11,507 bases of DNA from Verrucomicrobiales bacterium (lineage in GTDB: Bacteria > Verrucomicrobiota > Verrucomicrobiia > Limisphaerales > Palsa-1400). Every line of letters starts with the position of its first letter. Position 1 is the first letter of the stretch. The stretch spans positions 1 through 11,507 of the forward strand of contig JAQGOW010000151.1 of assembly GCA_028293405.1 (NCBI GenBank). Reading direction: 5' to 3'. The translations under genes and the position numbers were made by a program. This document shows, in pieces, positions 1 to 7,494 of the stretch. Below the pieces are notes generated by a model, which saw nothing but the letters and a program-made list of their open reading frames with translations, ran no database searches and had not been told where the DNA came from.

Positions 1-200
1 ACGAACTTCGGATCGGCAGGATGTGCAAGGTATTCGGCCAGATGTTGCTTCCCTAGTTCGATCTGGTCCTCAGAATAGATCCAGATACCCCATTTGTCGT
101 CGGCGTCCGATTCGATAGAACTCTTGATTTCCAAAGAGCTCAAGTAATCGGAAAAAAGCTTTGCCCCTTGTTCGCCTGTGACGTGACCAATCAGACGCAT
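1..200 (-). CDS. Rhomboid-family intramembrane serine protease, N-terminal fragment (partial)
   Basis: The minus-strand frame opens at an ATG (198-200) and stays open for 66 codons to the left edge, so only the N-terminus is present. It begins MRLIGHVTGEQGAKLFSDYL and continues with a stretch containing DDKWGIWIYSEDQIELGK and a short region ending in HPADPKF. This pattern (an opening RLIGH, a 'WxIWIxxEDQxE' strand-helix, then 'NPxDP/HPADP') matches the soluble cytoplasmic N-terminal domain that precedes the membrane domain in GlpG-like rhomboid proteases. The catalytic Ser-His pair and all membrane segments would lie outside the window, so protease activity cannot be judged. It is divergent from the phosphoesterase gene, with about 130 bases between the two starts. 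Family assignment is from recognition of the N-domain only. Confidence 0.72.
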   Translation of the reverse strand, partial: MRLIGHVTGEQGAKLFSDYLSSLEIKSSIESDADDKWGIWIYSEDQIELGKQHLAEYLAHPADPKF

Positions 201-333
201 AAATTTAAAACGGACTTCAACATGCCTCTGAATCGCACGAAAAACAGAAAAATCGTGTCACATCGGCCTGAAGTTCGTTCGGCACACGACAAAGTTCTTG
301 CGCCAGTTCGCCGCCGTCCCAACAATTCTCACG
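201..333. promoter_or_regulatory. Divergent intergenic region between rhomboid and phosphoesterase genes
   Basis: These 133 bases separate two divergent starts and must carry promoters for both if neither gene is transcribed from elsewhere. I see no convincing -35/-10 pair on the plus strand. On the minus strand a GTGACA followed 18 bases later by TGCGAT is a poor match and not worth calling. No Shine-Dalgarno sequence is visible before either start, and no hairpin or repeat stands out. Confidence 0.35.
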
Positions 334-2178
334 ATGCGTGTTTTATTTTTGCTACTGCTTTGCCCGCTGCTCGCCGTTTCGCAACCGCTGCATTTTGCGT
401 GGCTGAGTGATACGCACGTGGGTTCGCCCACGGGTGACGAAGATTTGCGCGCGACCATCAAAGACATCAATTCGCAATCGAATCTCGAGTTCGTCATCGT
501 TTCCGGTGACGTGACGGAACTTGGCAAAGACGAGGAATTCGAGTTGGCCAAGAGCATATATGATCAATGCAAAATCCCGGTCTATCTCACGCCCGGGAAT
601 CACGATTGCAAGTGGTCGGAGTCTGGCGCGACTTCGTTTACGAAGTTTTGGGGCGCAGACAAATTTGTGTTCAATGCAGGCGGCTACACGTTTCTCGCGA
701 TGCACGAAGGACCGGTGATGAAGATGGGCGATGGCCATTTTGCACCCGAGGACATGCGGTGGCTCGCATCCACATTGAAAACTTTGCCGCCCAACCGGCC
801 GTTGATTTTCGTGACGCACTACCCGTTGGACGATCAGTTGGACAATTGGTATGCGGGGATCGACTTGCTTAAGCAATACAACATCCAGGCAGTGCTCGTC
901 GGCCACGGCCACGCTAACAACAAGTTGAACTTCGAGGGCATCCCAGCAGCGATGGGTCGCTCGAACTTGCGCGCGCACGAAAAGGTCGGTGGCTACACGA
1001 TTGTCGACGTGAACAAGGGCAAGATGACACTGACCGAACGCAACCCCGGTGTCGGCACGAAACAGCCTTGGCATCAAATGACTTTAGAGAAACATGACTT
1101 CGCCAGCAGCACGAACAAATGGCCGCGCCCGGATTACTCAGTTAATAAAAAATATCCTCACGTAAAAGAAAAGTGGCAGTTCGATGCGCAATGGTTGGCC
1201 GCAGCGTCACCTGCGATCGCCAATAACTGCGCCATTGTGGGCGATGCGTCCGGCACCGTCCATGCGCTGTCCCTCAAGAATGGAAAGCCGAAATGGGAAT
1301 TCCAAACGCACGGACCCGTTTATAGCAGTGCCGATGCAAGCGAAGGACACGTTGTGTTCGCCTCGTGCGATGGTTCGATTTATTCGCTCGACCCAAAAAC
1401 GGGCGCCAAGCAGTGGCAATATTCGACGCTGAAACCAATCGTCGCTTCACCGCGCACAGCCAACGGCAAAGTGTTCATTGGCGCGAGCGATCATAAATTC
1501 CGCGCCTTGGATTTGAACACAGGCAAATTGTTGTGGGAATTTCCGGACGTCGGCTTTTACGTCGAATCCCGACCGTTGGTTGTGGAAGGCAAAGTTATTT
1601 TCGGTGCCTGGGACGAACATTTGTACGCCCTGGACGCGAACACGGGCGAACCGGTCTGGACATGGAAAGGCCCTCATTCATGGCTCAACTATTCGCCCGC
1701 TGCTTATGATCCGATAACTGCCGCCGGCAAAGTGTTCATTGTCGCTCCTGACCGTGAAATGACCGCGATCGATCTCGCGATAGGCAAACAAATTTGGAGG
1801 ACGGCAGATTACCAGGTTCGCGAAACCGCAGGCCTCGCCAGCGACAAATCACGATTTTACGTGCGCACGATGGGAAATCTCGAAGGTGTGTCCGCCACGC
1901 TCGCTGCATTTTCCACTACTGCCAACAAACCGGAGAAACTTTGGGAAACCAATCCCCATATCGGCTACGACCATAACTCAGCGCAAATCGTAGAGAAAGA
2001 CGGAGTCGTTTTCTACGGTTCGAAAAATGGCGTGGTCGTTGCGCTGAACGCGAAAACCGGAGAGATTTTGTGGCAGCATAAATTGAGCAATTCAATCATC
2101 AACACTTTGGCGCCGCTTTCCGCGCGTCGCGTTGTGGCCACTGACTTCAACGGCAAAACGACTTTGCTGGAGAATTGA
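334..2178 (+). CDS. Exported metallophosphoesterase fused to a PQQ-like beta-propeller
   Basis: A 614-residue protein with two parts. Residues 1-17 form a hydrophobic signal peptide (MRVLFLLLLCPLLAVSQ). Residues 18 to about 250 are a calcineurin-like phosphoesterase domain with every metal motif visible: D26-x-H28, G58-D59, G88-N89-H90-D91, H162 and G190-H191-G-H193. Such domains hydrolyse phosphomono- or diesters with a dinuclear metal centre; the substrate cannot be read from sequence. Residues from about 280 to the end hold roughly seven PQQ/BamB-type blade motifs of the form 'G.(V/L)YALD..TG...W', one of them degenerate. Whether the propeller binds a quinone or only a partner or ligand is unknown. 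The ATG at 334 is preferred because the signal peptide starts exactly there; an in-frame TTG at 298 would bury it behind 12 residues. The DUF47/pit pair follows 81 bases downstream, suggesting a phosphate-related role. Confidence 0.88.
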   Translation: MRVLFLLLLCPLLAVSQPLHFAWLSDTHVGSPTGDEDLRATIKDINSQSNLEFVIVSGDVTELGKDEEFELAKSIYDQCKIPVYLTPGNHDCKWSESGATSFTKFWGADKFVFNAGGYTFLAMHEGPVMKMGDGHFAPEDMRWLASTLKTLPPNRPLIFVTHYPLDDQLDNWYAGIDLLKQYNIQAVLVGHGHANNKLNFEGIPAAMGRSNLRAHEKVGGYTIVDVNKGKMTLTERNPGVGTKQPWHQMTLEKHDFASSTNKWPRPDYSVNKKYPHVKEKWQFDAQWLAAASPAIANNCAIVGDASGTVHALSLKNGKPKWEFQTHGPVYSSADASEGHVVFASCDGSIYSLDPKTGAKQWQYSTLKPIVASPRTANGKVFIGASDHKFRALDLNTGKLLWEFPDVGFYVESRPLVVEGKVIFGAWDEHLYALDANTGEPVWTWKGPHSWLNYSPAAYDPITAAGKVFIVAPDREMTAIDLAIGKQIWRTADYQVRETAGLASDKSRFYVRTMGNLEGVSATLAAFSTTANKPEKLWETNPHIGYDHNSAQIVEKDGVVFYGSKNGVVVALNAKTGEILWQHKLSNSIINTLAPLSARRVVATDFNGKTTLLEN

Positions 2179-2259
2179 CCAGGCGCATCGGCTGTTGCGT
2201 TGGGCGCACGAGCATTTTTTTCGTGTCATTCCCTCAACTTGTGTTACCAAGGCGGCGTT

Positions 2260-2889
2260 ATGTTCTCGCTCCAAAAAATCCTCGGCAAAGAAGACAAATT
2301 TTTCGACCTGTTTGAAGAGAGTGCCGCTCACACCACCGAAAGCGTGCATGCGTTGGTTTCACTGATCAAAGACCCGAAACGACTGCAAAGTTTGCAGGAG
2401 CTTTCATCGGCTCGCCGTGACGAAAAGAAAACGGCCAACGCCATCAGCGACGCGCTCATCAACTCGTTTGTCACCGCCTTGGATCGCGAGGACATCGAAG
2501 CCCTGGCCCAGACGCTCTACAAAATTCCCAAGACCATCGAAAAAGTCGGCGAACGCATTTTGCTGGCGCCTCAATACGTCGAAGACCAGGATTTCACTCG
2601 CCATGTTGCGATGTTGCAGGACGCGAGCACGACACTGTGCACGATGGTAAAAGAAATGCGCAAAGGTTCGAACCTCGAAGAAATGCGATCCTTGAATGCG
2701 CGCTTGCACGAGATCGAAAGCAACCACGACGAACTGATGATGTCCGTGCTGCGGGACTTGTATACCGGCAAACATGAACCGCTCAAAGCGATGTTCCTCA
2801 TGGATTTATTCGAAATCCTGGAAAAAGCGATCGACCGCTTTCGTGATGCGGGGAATGTTATCAACCACGTCGTCCTGAAGAATTCCTGA
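2260..2889 (+). CDS. DUF47 family (PhoU-like) accessory protein of the Pit phosphate transporter
   Basis: A 209-residue, largely helical, cytosolic protein opening MFSLQKILGKEDKFFDLFEE, which is the characteristic start of DUF47/PhoU-like proteins encoded next to PiT phosphate transporters. Charged helices follow, including the stretch DALINSFVTALDREDIEAL typical of the family, and the protein ends close to a helix with EILEKAIDRFRDAGN. In the known gene pairs the DUF47 protein is thought to modulate or assist phosphate uptake through Pit; its biochemical role is not well defined. The ATG at 2260 is chosen because it gives the family's N-terminus and follows an AAGGCGG Shine-Dalgarno-like stretch (2249-2255); the frame stays open 20 codons further upstream without family-like residues. 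The stop lies four bases before the pit start, so the two are almost certainly co-transcribed. Confidence 0.9.
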   Translation: MFSLQKILGKEDKFFDLFEESAAHTTESVHALVSLIKDPKRLQSLQELSSARRDEKKTANAISDALINSFVTALDREDIEALAQTLYKIPKTIEKVGERILLAPQYVEDQDFTRHVAMLQDASTTLCTMVKEMRKGSNLEEMRSLNARLHEIESNHDELMMSVLRDLYTGKHEPLKAMFLMDLFEILEKAIDRFRDAGNVINHVVLKNS

Positions 2890-2893
2890 TCGC

Positions 2894-3991
2894 ATGGTGC
2901 TCATCCTGACGGTCATCCTCGTCGCGCTGGTGTTTGAATACATCAACGGCTTCCATGACACCGCCAATTCGATCGCGACGGTCGTCTCAACCAAAGTCCT
3001 GTCACCCCGCCAGGCCATCCTGCTTTCGGCTGTGACGAACCTGTTCGGCGCACTGTGGGGAACAGCAGTCGCGAAAACCATTGCTTCCGGTTTGATCGAC
3101 ACGAATATTGCGCCGTTAAGCAGTCCTACGCTTATCTGCGCGTTGCTCGGCGCAATCGTGTGGAACCTTTTCACATGGTGGATTGGGCTACCCTCAAGCT
3201 CCAGTCACGCGCTCATCGGTGGGTTGTGCGGCGCCGGCCTTGCGGCTGCGAAAGGCAATTGGCACGTCATCATTTGGTCGCAACCAAACGCCGAACATTG
3301 GTGGAAAGGCAAAGGGCTACTCTGGAAAGTGGTCATGCCGATGATCGTGTCGCCGTTCCTTGGGCTTGTTCTTGGATTCATCATCATGGCCCTGCTCTAC
3401 CTGATATTCCACAAAGCACGTCCGCAATCAGTCAACCGCACGTTCAATCGCGCACAAATCTTCAGCGCAGCCGGCATGAGTTTCATGCACGGAACGAACG
3501 ACGCCCAGAAAACCATGGGCATCATCGCCCTCGCGCTTGTCGCAGGGACGGCTTCTGGATTGTTCAATAACCTTCCCGATTACCTACATTTCCTGCACAC
3601 ACCTACGCCGGTCGCTGGCCATGACCTCGAGATCGCAACCTGGATCAAAGTCGTTTGCGCACTCACGATGTGCGCCGGGACGGCTGCGGGTGGTTGGCGT
3701 ATTATCCGCACGCTCGGCCACAAAATGGTAAAGCTCCAACCGATAAATGGGTTTGCGGCCGAGACCAGTTCGGCGGTGATTATTCTCGCGGCAACGCAAT
3801 TGGGCATCCCGGTTTCAACGACGCACAACATTTCCGCAGCCATCATGGGTGTCGGAGCGGCTAAACGTTTGAACGCTATTAAGTGGCCGGTTGTGGAACG
3901 AATCGTTTGGGCATGGATCTTTACCATCCCCATCGCCGGCGGTATCGCCTACCTTTTGGTCGAGCTTCTGCGTTTGCTCAACTGGATGTAG
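2894..3991 (+). CDS. pit: Inorganic phosphate transporter, PiT family
   Basis: A 365-residue polytopic inner-membrane protein with the inverted-repeat signature of the PiT family. The first half has GFHDTANSIATVVSTK at 19-34 and GLPSSSSHALIGG at 98-110. The second half has SFMHGTNDAQKTMGI at 196-210 and GIPVSTTHNISAAIMGVG at 304-321. The paired GxxD/NxxA-like motifs and the two (S/T)-rich 'P(S/V)S(S/T)(S/T)H' loops are the substrate-path elements of these low-affinity, ion-coupled (H+ or Na+) phosphate or metal-phosphate carriers. Its length is on the short side, like other bacterial DUF47-partnered PiT proteins. The start is an ATG four bases after the DUF47 stop, without an obvious Shine-Dalgarno sequence, consistent with translational coupling. 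It faces ppk2 across a 29-base convergent gap. The coupling ion cannot be told from sequence. Confidence 0.95.
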   Translation: MVLILTVILVALVFEYINGFHDTANSIATVVSTKVLSPRQAILLSAVTNLFGALWGTAVAKTIASGLIDTNIAPLSSPTLICALLGAIVWNLFTWWIGLPSSSSHALIGGLCGAGLAAAKGNWHVIIWSQPNAEHWWKGKGLLWKVVMPMIVSPFLGLVLGFIIMALLYLIFHKARPQSVNRTFNRAQIFSAAGMSFMHGTNDAQKTMGIIALALVAGTASGLFNNLPDYLHFLHTPTPVAGHDLEIATWIKVVCALTMCAGTAAGGWRIIRTLGHKMVKLQPINGFAAETSSAVIILAATQLGIPVSTTHNISAAIMGVGAAKRLNAIKWPVVERIVWAWIFTIPIAGGIAYLLVELLRLLNWM

Positions 3992-3992
3992 C

Positions 3993-4025
3993 CATAGAAC
4001 GCCCCGTGGGAACAACGTTGCTATG
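3993..4025. terminator. Possible bidirectional terminator hairpin between pit and ppk2
   Basis: In the convergent gap CATAGAACG (3993-4001) can pair with CGTTGCTATG (4016-4025), giving five plus four base pairs with a single bulged G. The loop contains CCCCGTGGG, which could close a further short stem. The right arm overlaps the ppk2 stop codon. There is no U-tract on either strand, so this is a weak candidate, offered because its position between convergent genes fits a shared terminator. Confidence 0.28.
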
Positions 4026-4893
4026 ACTGGTTTTTCGCGAGCTCTTCGCGAATTGCCAAAAGCTCTTTGCACCGTTGCGCGCTCACTGCTGGATATTTCG
4101 GATTGATGCGCTCCAATCGTTCGAGAATGACTTGTGAGATGAGGAGCCGGGCCGTTGGCTTATCGTCAGCAGGAATGACATACCACGGGCAATCTTCGGT
4201 GCTCGTCGCAGTTATGCACTCACCATACGCGTGCATGTAATTCTTCCAGAACGCACGTTCTTTCAAATCGTCCGGACTAAACTTCCAGTTCTTCTCAGGG
4301 TCATCAATCCGTTTCAAGAATCGCTGGCGCTGTTCATCTTTTGAGACGTGCAGGAAAAATTTTATGATGTGCGTGCCATTGCGATGAAGATGCCGTTCAA
4401 AATTGCGGATGGATTGATAGCGGTGTTTCCAAATCTTGTTGGAATCTGCATCTGGAACCTTCTCCGTTTTCAACAGCTCTTGGTGCACACGAACCACGAG
4501 CACTTCTTCGTAATACGATCGATTGAATATACCGATGCGCCCGCGTTCGGGCAAAGCTCTCGCCGCCCGCCACAAAAAATCATGCGCCAATTCCTCCGCG
4601 CTCGGCTTTTTAAAACTAAACACCTGGCAGCCCTGCGGGTTGACTCCTGACATGACGTGTTGGATGGCACTGTCCTTGCCCGCCGCATCCATAGCTTGGA
4701 AAATGATCAGCAACGCGTGCCGGCCATCTGCGTAAAAGGCACGCTGCAATTTGCTCAAATGATGAACGTGTTCGTGAAGAGTCCGTTCAAACTCGGCCTT
4801 TGATCCGCACAAATCTTTGGTGCGGTTCGGCCAATGTTTCAGATTTACCTTTTTACCGTCATTAACACAGAACGGCTTTGTTTGAATTTTCAC
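4021..4893 (-). CDS. ppk2: Polyphosphate kinase 2 family protein (PPK2, class III-like)
   Basis: A 290-residue single-domain P-loop kinase of the PPK2 family, which moves phosphate between inorganic polyphosphate and nucleotides in the cytosol. The Walker A-type loop [13 protein letters not shown] lies at 65-77, followed by [15 protein letters not shown], and the Walker B-type segment [15 protein letters not shown] at 122-136. The later stretches [28 protein letters not shown] and [15 protein letters not shown] are typical of the family lid and C-terminal regions. Overall length and these motifs look most like class III enzymes, which can phosphorylate AMP and ADP; the class call is from memory of family members and is less certain than the family. 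The start is GTG (4891-4893), giving [10 protein letters not shown]. No strong Shine-Dalgarno or promoter is visible in the 69 bases up to the tRNA. Convergent with pit, it completes a phosphate uptake/storage neighbourhood. Confidence 0.9.
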   Translation of the reverse strand: MKIQTKPFCVNDGKKVNLKHWPNRTKDLCGSKAEFERTLHEHVHHLSKLQRAFYADGRHALLIIFQAMDAAGKDSAIQHVMSGVNPQGCQVFSFKKPSAEELAHDFLWRAARALPERGRIGIFNRSYYEEVLVVRVHQELLKTEKVPDADSNKIWKHRYQSIRNFERHLHRNGTHIIKFFLHVSKDEQRQRFLKRIDDPEKNWKFSPDDLKERAFWKNYMHAYGECITATSTEDCPWYVIPADDKPTARLLISQVILERLERINPKYPAVSAQRCKELLAIREELAKNQS

Positions 4894-4962
4894 CTACTGT
4901 AAAATGCACGGGATTAGCCAAAGTTCAAAATTGATTGGGAAGAAATAGAGATCGGATGGAAG

Positions 4963-5036
4963 TGGAGCGGGTAGAGGGAATCGAACCCTCGTATGAAGCT
5001 TGGAAGGCTTCCGTTCTACCATTGAACTACACCCGC
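4963..5036 (-). tRNA. tRNA-Gly (anticodon TCC), CCA encoded
   Basis: Read on the minus strand from 5036, the sequence folds into a full cloverleaf. The acceptor stem GCGGGTG pairs with TACCCGC, with one G-U at the last pair. The D arm is GTTC-AATGGTA-GAAC, the anticodon arm GAAGC-CTTCCAA-GCTTC, the variable loop ATAC, and the T arm GAGGG-TTCGATT-CCCTC. The anticodon is TCC, reading GGA glycine codons. The discriminator base is T (4966) and is followed directly by a genome-encoded CCA (4963-4965). All stems are perfectly paired apart from the G-U, so it should be functional. It lies on the same strand as ppk2 (69 bases downstream) and as the permease genes (upstream). Confidence 0.97.
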
Positions 5037-5051
5037 GTCGCTATGGTTTTA

Positions 5052-5080
5052 ACTTTAAGAGTTTAATGTTTAAAGTTCAA
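5052..5080 (-). promoter_or_regulatory. Sigma-70-type promoter for tRNA-Gly
   Basis: On the minus strand TTGAAC (5075-5080) is followed after exactly 17 bases by TAAAGT (5052-5057). Each box matches four of six consensus positions. The expected transcription start near 5045 would leave a leader of about nine bases before the tRNA 5' end, a normal arrangement for tRNA genes. The two boxes overlap an 8-bp perfect inverted repeat, AACTTTAA (5051-5058) and TTAAAGTT (5070-5077). Confidence 0.55.
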
Positions 5081-5087
5081 GCAGCAA

Positions 5088-6284
5088 CTACATCTCTCGC
5101 AACGCCGGCGCAATCTGCATCCGGGCCGCGCGAATTGCTGGGAATAATCCACCGAAAAATCCGATCACGGCCGCAAAAATTGCTCCTTGCACCAACAACT
5201 GCGGCGTTACCGCAAACGCAAACGCCACCTGGCTGAAGCTTTGGAAATTCATCGTGGCCGCCTGATAGCCGTCGAACATGACATACGCTACAGCGCCACC
5301 GATCAAACCGCCGACCAACGCGAGCACGAGTGATTCGATCAAAACCGAGATAATCACCGGCGTGGTCCCGAAACCCAAAGCGCGCAACGTTGCGATTTCG
5401 CGCGTCCGCGCCGCGACCGCCGAATACATCGTGTTAAGCGCACCGAAGACTGCACCGATTGCCATCAGAACTGCGACGACTGTGCCGAGGCCGGTGATGA
5501 TGCTGAACAGAACGCGCGATTGGTCCGCGTAGTATTCGCTTTCGCGTTTAACCGTCACTTTGATGCGCGGGTCGGACATGAGTTCGTCGCTGAACGCCTG
5601 ATAGTCACTGGCCGATTTTACTTTGCAATAGACCGTCTGAAATGTGCTGCCGCGATGATAGGTTTGTTGAACGAGCGGCGCGTCGGCCCACATTTCGGAT
5701 TCGGCAATTCCGCCGTTGCTCGTGAAAATTCCGACAACAGTCCATTGCTGGCCAGCGACCGGAATTTTGTTTCCGAGTTCAAGACCGGCAAACTCATTGG
5801 CCGCGCCACGACCGACGACGATCTCGTTGCGACCAGGTTCGAATTTTCGGCCGGCAACGATTTTGAGATTCTTGCGCACCGCGTACGCTTGTGCGTTGAC
5901 GCCGCGCAACGGGATGTTCGCGTCAGTTCCGGTCGAGCGTTTCGGCAGGTTGATGATGGCGTAAAGTTCTATCGACGCGATCGGACCGTTTTCATTGCGC
6001 ACAAGGTGAGCGGAGTCGGCCACAACTTTGCCTTCTTCCATCGTCAGGTTGCTCGTCATTTCATTGTCGGACCCTGTGCGCATCACCAAAGCGCAATCTT
6101 CCTGGCCGGCCGCCGTCATCGCCTGACGAAAGCCGTAGCCAATCGATAAAACTCCAACAAGCACCGCGACGACGCCCGCGATACCGAACACCGTCGCGGC
6201 AGCGGCGCCCTTCCGTTCCGGAACGCTTTGCAGGCTGAACCTCGTGACGACAAAAATTTGACTGAGCCAATTGCCGAACGTCAT
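5088..6284 (-). CDS. ABC transporter permease, FtsX/MacB-like (second of a pair)
   Basis: A 398-residue membrane protein with the four-helix MacB/FtsX permease plan: one N-terminal helix (about residues 29-50, rich in G, A and V), a large extracytoplasmic domain with the MacB periplasmic-core look, then three C-terminal helices. After the second helix comes the cytoplasmic stretch AARTREIATLRALGFGTTPV, the coupling segment of this family that contacts the ATPase. The protein ends in FPAIRAARMQIAPALREM, another family hallmark. The family works in lipoprotein or peptide export or in mechanotransmission; the substrate here is unknown. The ATG at 6282-6284 gives MTFGNWLSQIF and lies four bases after the stop of the preceding permease. 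A second in-frame ATG at 6306-6308 would overlap that gene and is less likely. No partner ATPase gene is present. Confidence 0.88.
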   Translation of the reverse strand: MTFGNWLSQIFVVTRFSLQSVPERKGAAAATVFGIAGVVAVLVGVLSIGYGFRQAMTAAGQEDCALVMRTGSDNEMTSNLTMEEGKVVADSAHLVRNENGPIASIELYAIINLPKRSTGTDANIPLRGVNAQAYAVRKNLKIVAGRKFEPGRNEIVVGRGAANEFAGLELGNKIPVAGQQWTVVGIFTSNGGIAESEMWADAPLVQQTYHRGSTFQTVYCKVKSASDYQAFSDELMSDPRIKVTVKRESEYYADQSRVLFSIITGLGTVVAVLMAIGAVFGALNTMYSAVAARTREIATLRALGFGTTPVIISVLIESLVLALVGGLIGGAVAYVMFDGYQAATMNFQSFSQVAFAFAVTPQLLVQGAIFAAVIGFFGGLFPAIRAARMQIAPALREM

Positions 6285-6288
6285 AGGA

Positions 6289-7446
6289 TTACATTCTTCG
6301 CAAAGCATCGGCCATGTTCAGGCGCATCGCTTGCACCGCAGGTCCGATCCCGGACAAAAATCCAAGCGCGAGAACGATGGCGAATCCGAGCAGGAAATCG
6401 GGCATTGGAAAATAAAACAACGGCAACGCGCCATTGGTAGGATCACCAAGTGACACGAGAAATTTTGACAGGCCAAGGCCGAGCACACCGGCAGTTCCAG
6501 CGAGGGCGCACGATTCAACCAATACGAGCACCAGCACGCGCATATTGGTAAACCCGAGCGCCTTCAATACCCCAAGTTCTTCCCGTCGCTCTCGAACCGC
6601 CTGCGCCATGGTGTTGCCCGCGACCAAAAGGATAGTGAAAAATACCGCGCTCAGAATGGCGATCATGATCTTGCCGATGTCGCCGACTTGTCTCGCAAAA
6701 CCTTGGACGAATGCTTTCTCCGTTTCGGCTTTGGTCTCGCATTCCGAATTCGCGAACTCGCGATCGATATCTTTCGCGATGCGTTCAGATTGCGACGAAT
6801 CTTTTACGCGAATGATGTACCAACCGACTTCCCCTTTTTTGTAGGCACGCGTTTCATCAAAATAATCGTACCGAAATATCAACGCCGATGTGTCCGTTGC
6901 CTTGGTTGCGCCATCGAAAATGCCCACGATATCAAAGACCCACGCCGACATGTCGTGGTTCGGTTTTTCCCAAATTGTCGGAGTTATCGGAATGCGATCC
7001 CCAACTTTGAACCCAAATTTCTCCGCAGTCTTCCTTCCGAGAATGCAGCCCGTCCGGGTGCTCATCCATGCCTGTTTTTCTTTGTCGCTCAAAAGAACCT
7101 CGGGATAAATATCGAGGTATTCCTTTGGGTTTACGGGCATCTGCGCAAAGAAGTTTGCCGGCTTTTGATAGTAACCGCCAAACCACGTCGAGTGAACGAC
7201 ACTTCGAACGCCAGGGATGCGTTGGATGCGATCTTTGTAACTGACCGGAATGAGTTGAATCAACGAGACCTTGTTGCGCACCACGAGACGGTCAGCGCCA
7301 GCGAAAGTGACACCCGCGCCAAAAGCCGCACGGATCGCGACCAGGTATCCATAGAGCACAAACGCAATTAGGATCGACAAAAAGGTGAGCGTCGTGCGCA
7401 GCTTTTTGCGAAACAGATTGGCGATGATGAGACTGACGAATTTCAC
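6289..7446 (-). CDS. ABC transporter permease, FtsX/MacB-like (first of a pair)
   Basis: A 385-residue permease with the same plan as its downstream neighbour. The N-terminus MKFVSLIIANLFRKKLRTTL leads into a first helix (about 18-40), followed by a long extracytoplasmic domain. Three C-terminal helices follow, separated by the coupling stretch ERREELGVLKALGFTNMRV. It ends GPAVQAMRLNMADALRRM. The start is taken as GTG (7444-7446), because the protein then begins with the usual amphipathic pre-helix and an AAGAG motif lies seven bases upstream. The frame remains open to a TTG at 7483-7485, which would add 13 residues. It is 48 bases after tsaB and four bases before the second permease, so the two likely form a heterodimer. 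The ATPase that must energise them is not in this window. Confidence 0.88.
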   Translation of the reverse strand: MKFVSLIIANLFRKKLRTTLTFLSILIAFVLYGYLVAIRAAFGAGVTFAGADRLVVRNKVSLIQLIPVSYKDRIQRIPGVRSVVHSTWFGGYYQKPANFFAQMPVNPKEYLDIYPEVLLSDKEKQAWMSTRTGCILGRKTAEKFGFKVGDRIPITPTIWEKPNHDMSAWVFDIVGIFDGATKATDTSALIFRYDYFDETRAYKKGEVGWYIIRVKDSSQSERIAKDIDREFANSECETKAETEKAFVQGFARQVGDIGKIMIAILSAVFFTILLVAGNTMAQAVRERREELGVLKALGFTNMRVLVLVLVESCALAGTAGVLGLGLSKFLVSLGDPTNGALPLFYFPMPDFLLGFAIVLALGFLSGIGPAVQAMRLNMADALRRM

Positions 7447-7494
7447 AGCAACACTCTTAATAGCCTCAATTACGCACGCGCCCAAACGAATTCT

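Noticed and set aside
298..333. TTG at 298 as the start of the phosphoesterase
   Set aside because: It would put 12 residues with no membrane-targeting character ahead of a clear signal peptide that begins at the ATG at 334.
334..384. Lipoprotein signal at Cys10 of the phosphoesterase
   Set aside because: The residues before the cysteine are all leucine, which does not satisfy the lipobox (Ala or Gly is needed just before Cys), and the cysteine lies inside the hydrophobic core.
352..1077. Long minus-strand open frame opposite the phosphoesterase (241 codons)
   Set aside because: It is composed of R/H/V-rich reading with no recognisable domain, and the opposite strand carries intact catalytic motifs; it is a compositional shadow.
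5520..6149. Plus-strand open frame opposite the second ABC permease (209 codons)
   Set aside because: Antisense to the extracytoplasmic domain of a clear permease, with no recognisable domain of its own.
6688..7371. Long plus-strand open frame opposite the first ABC permease (227 codons)
   Set aside because: No family resemblance, and the opposite frame contains a complete permease with coupling motif; shadow of codon bias.
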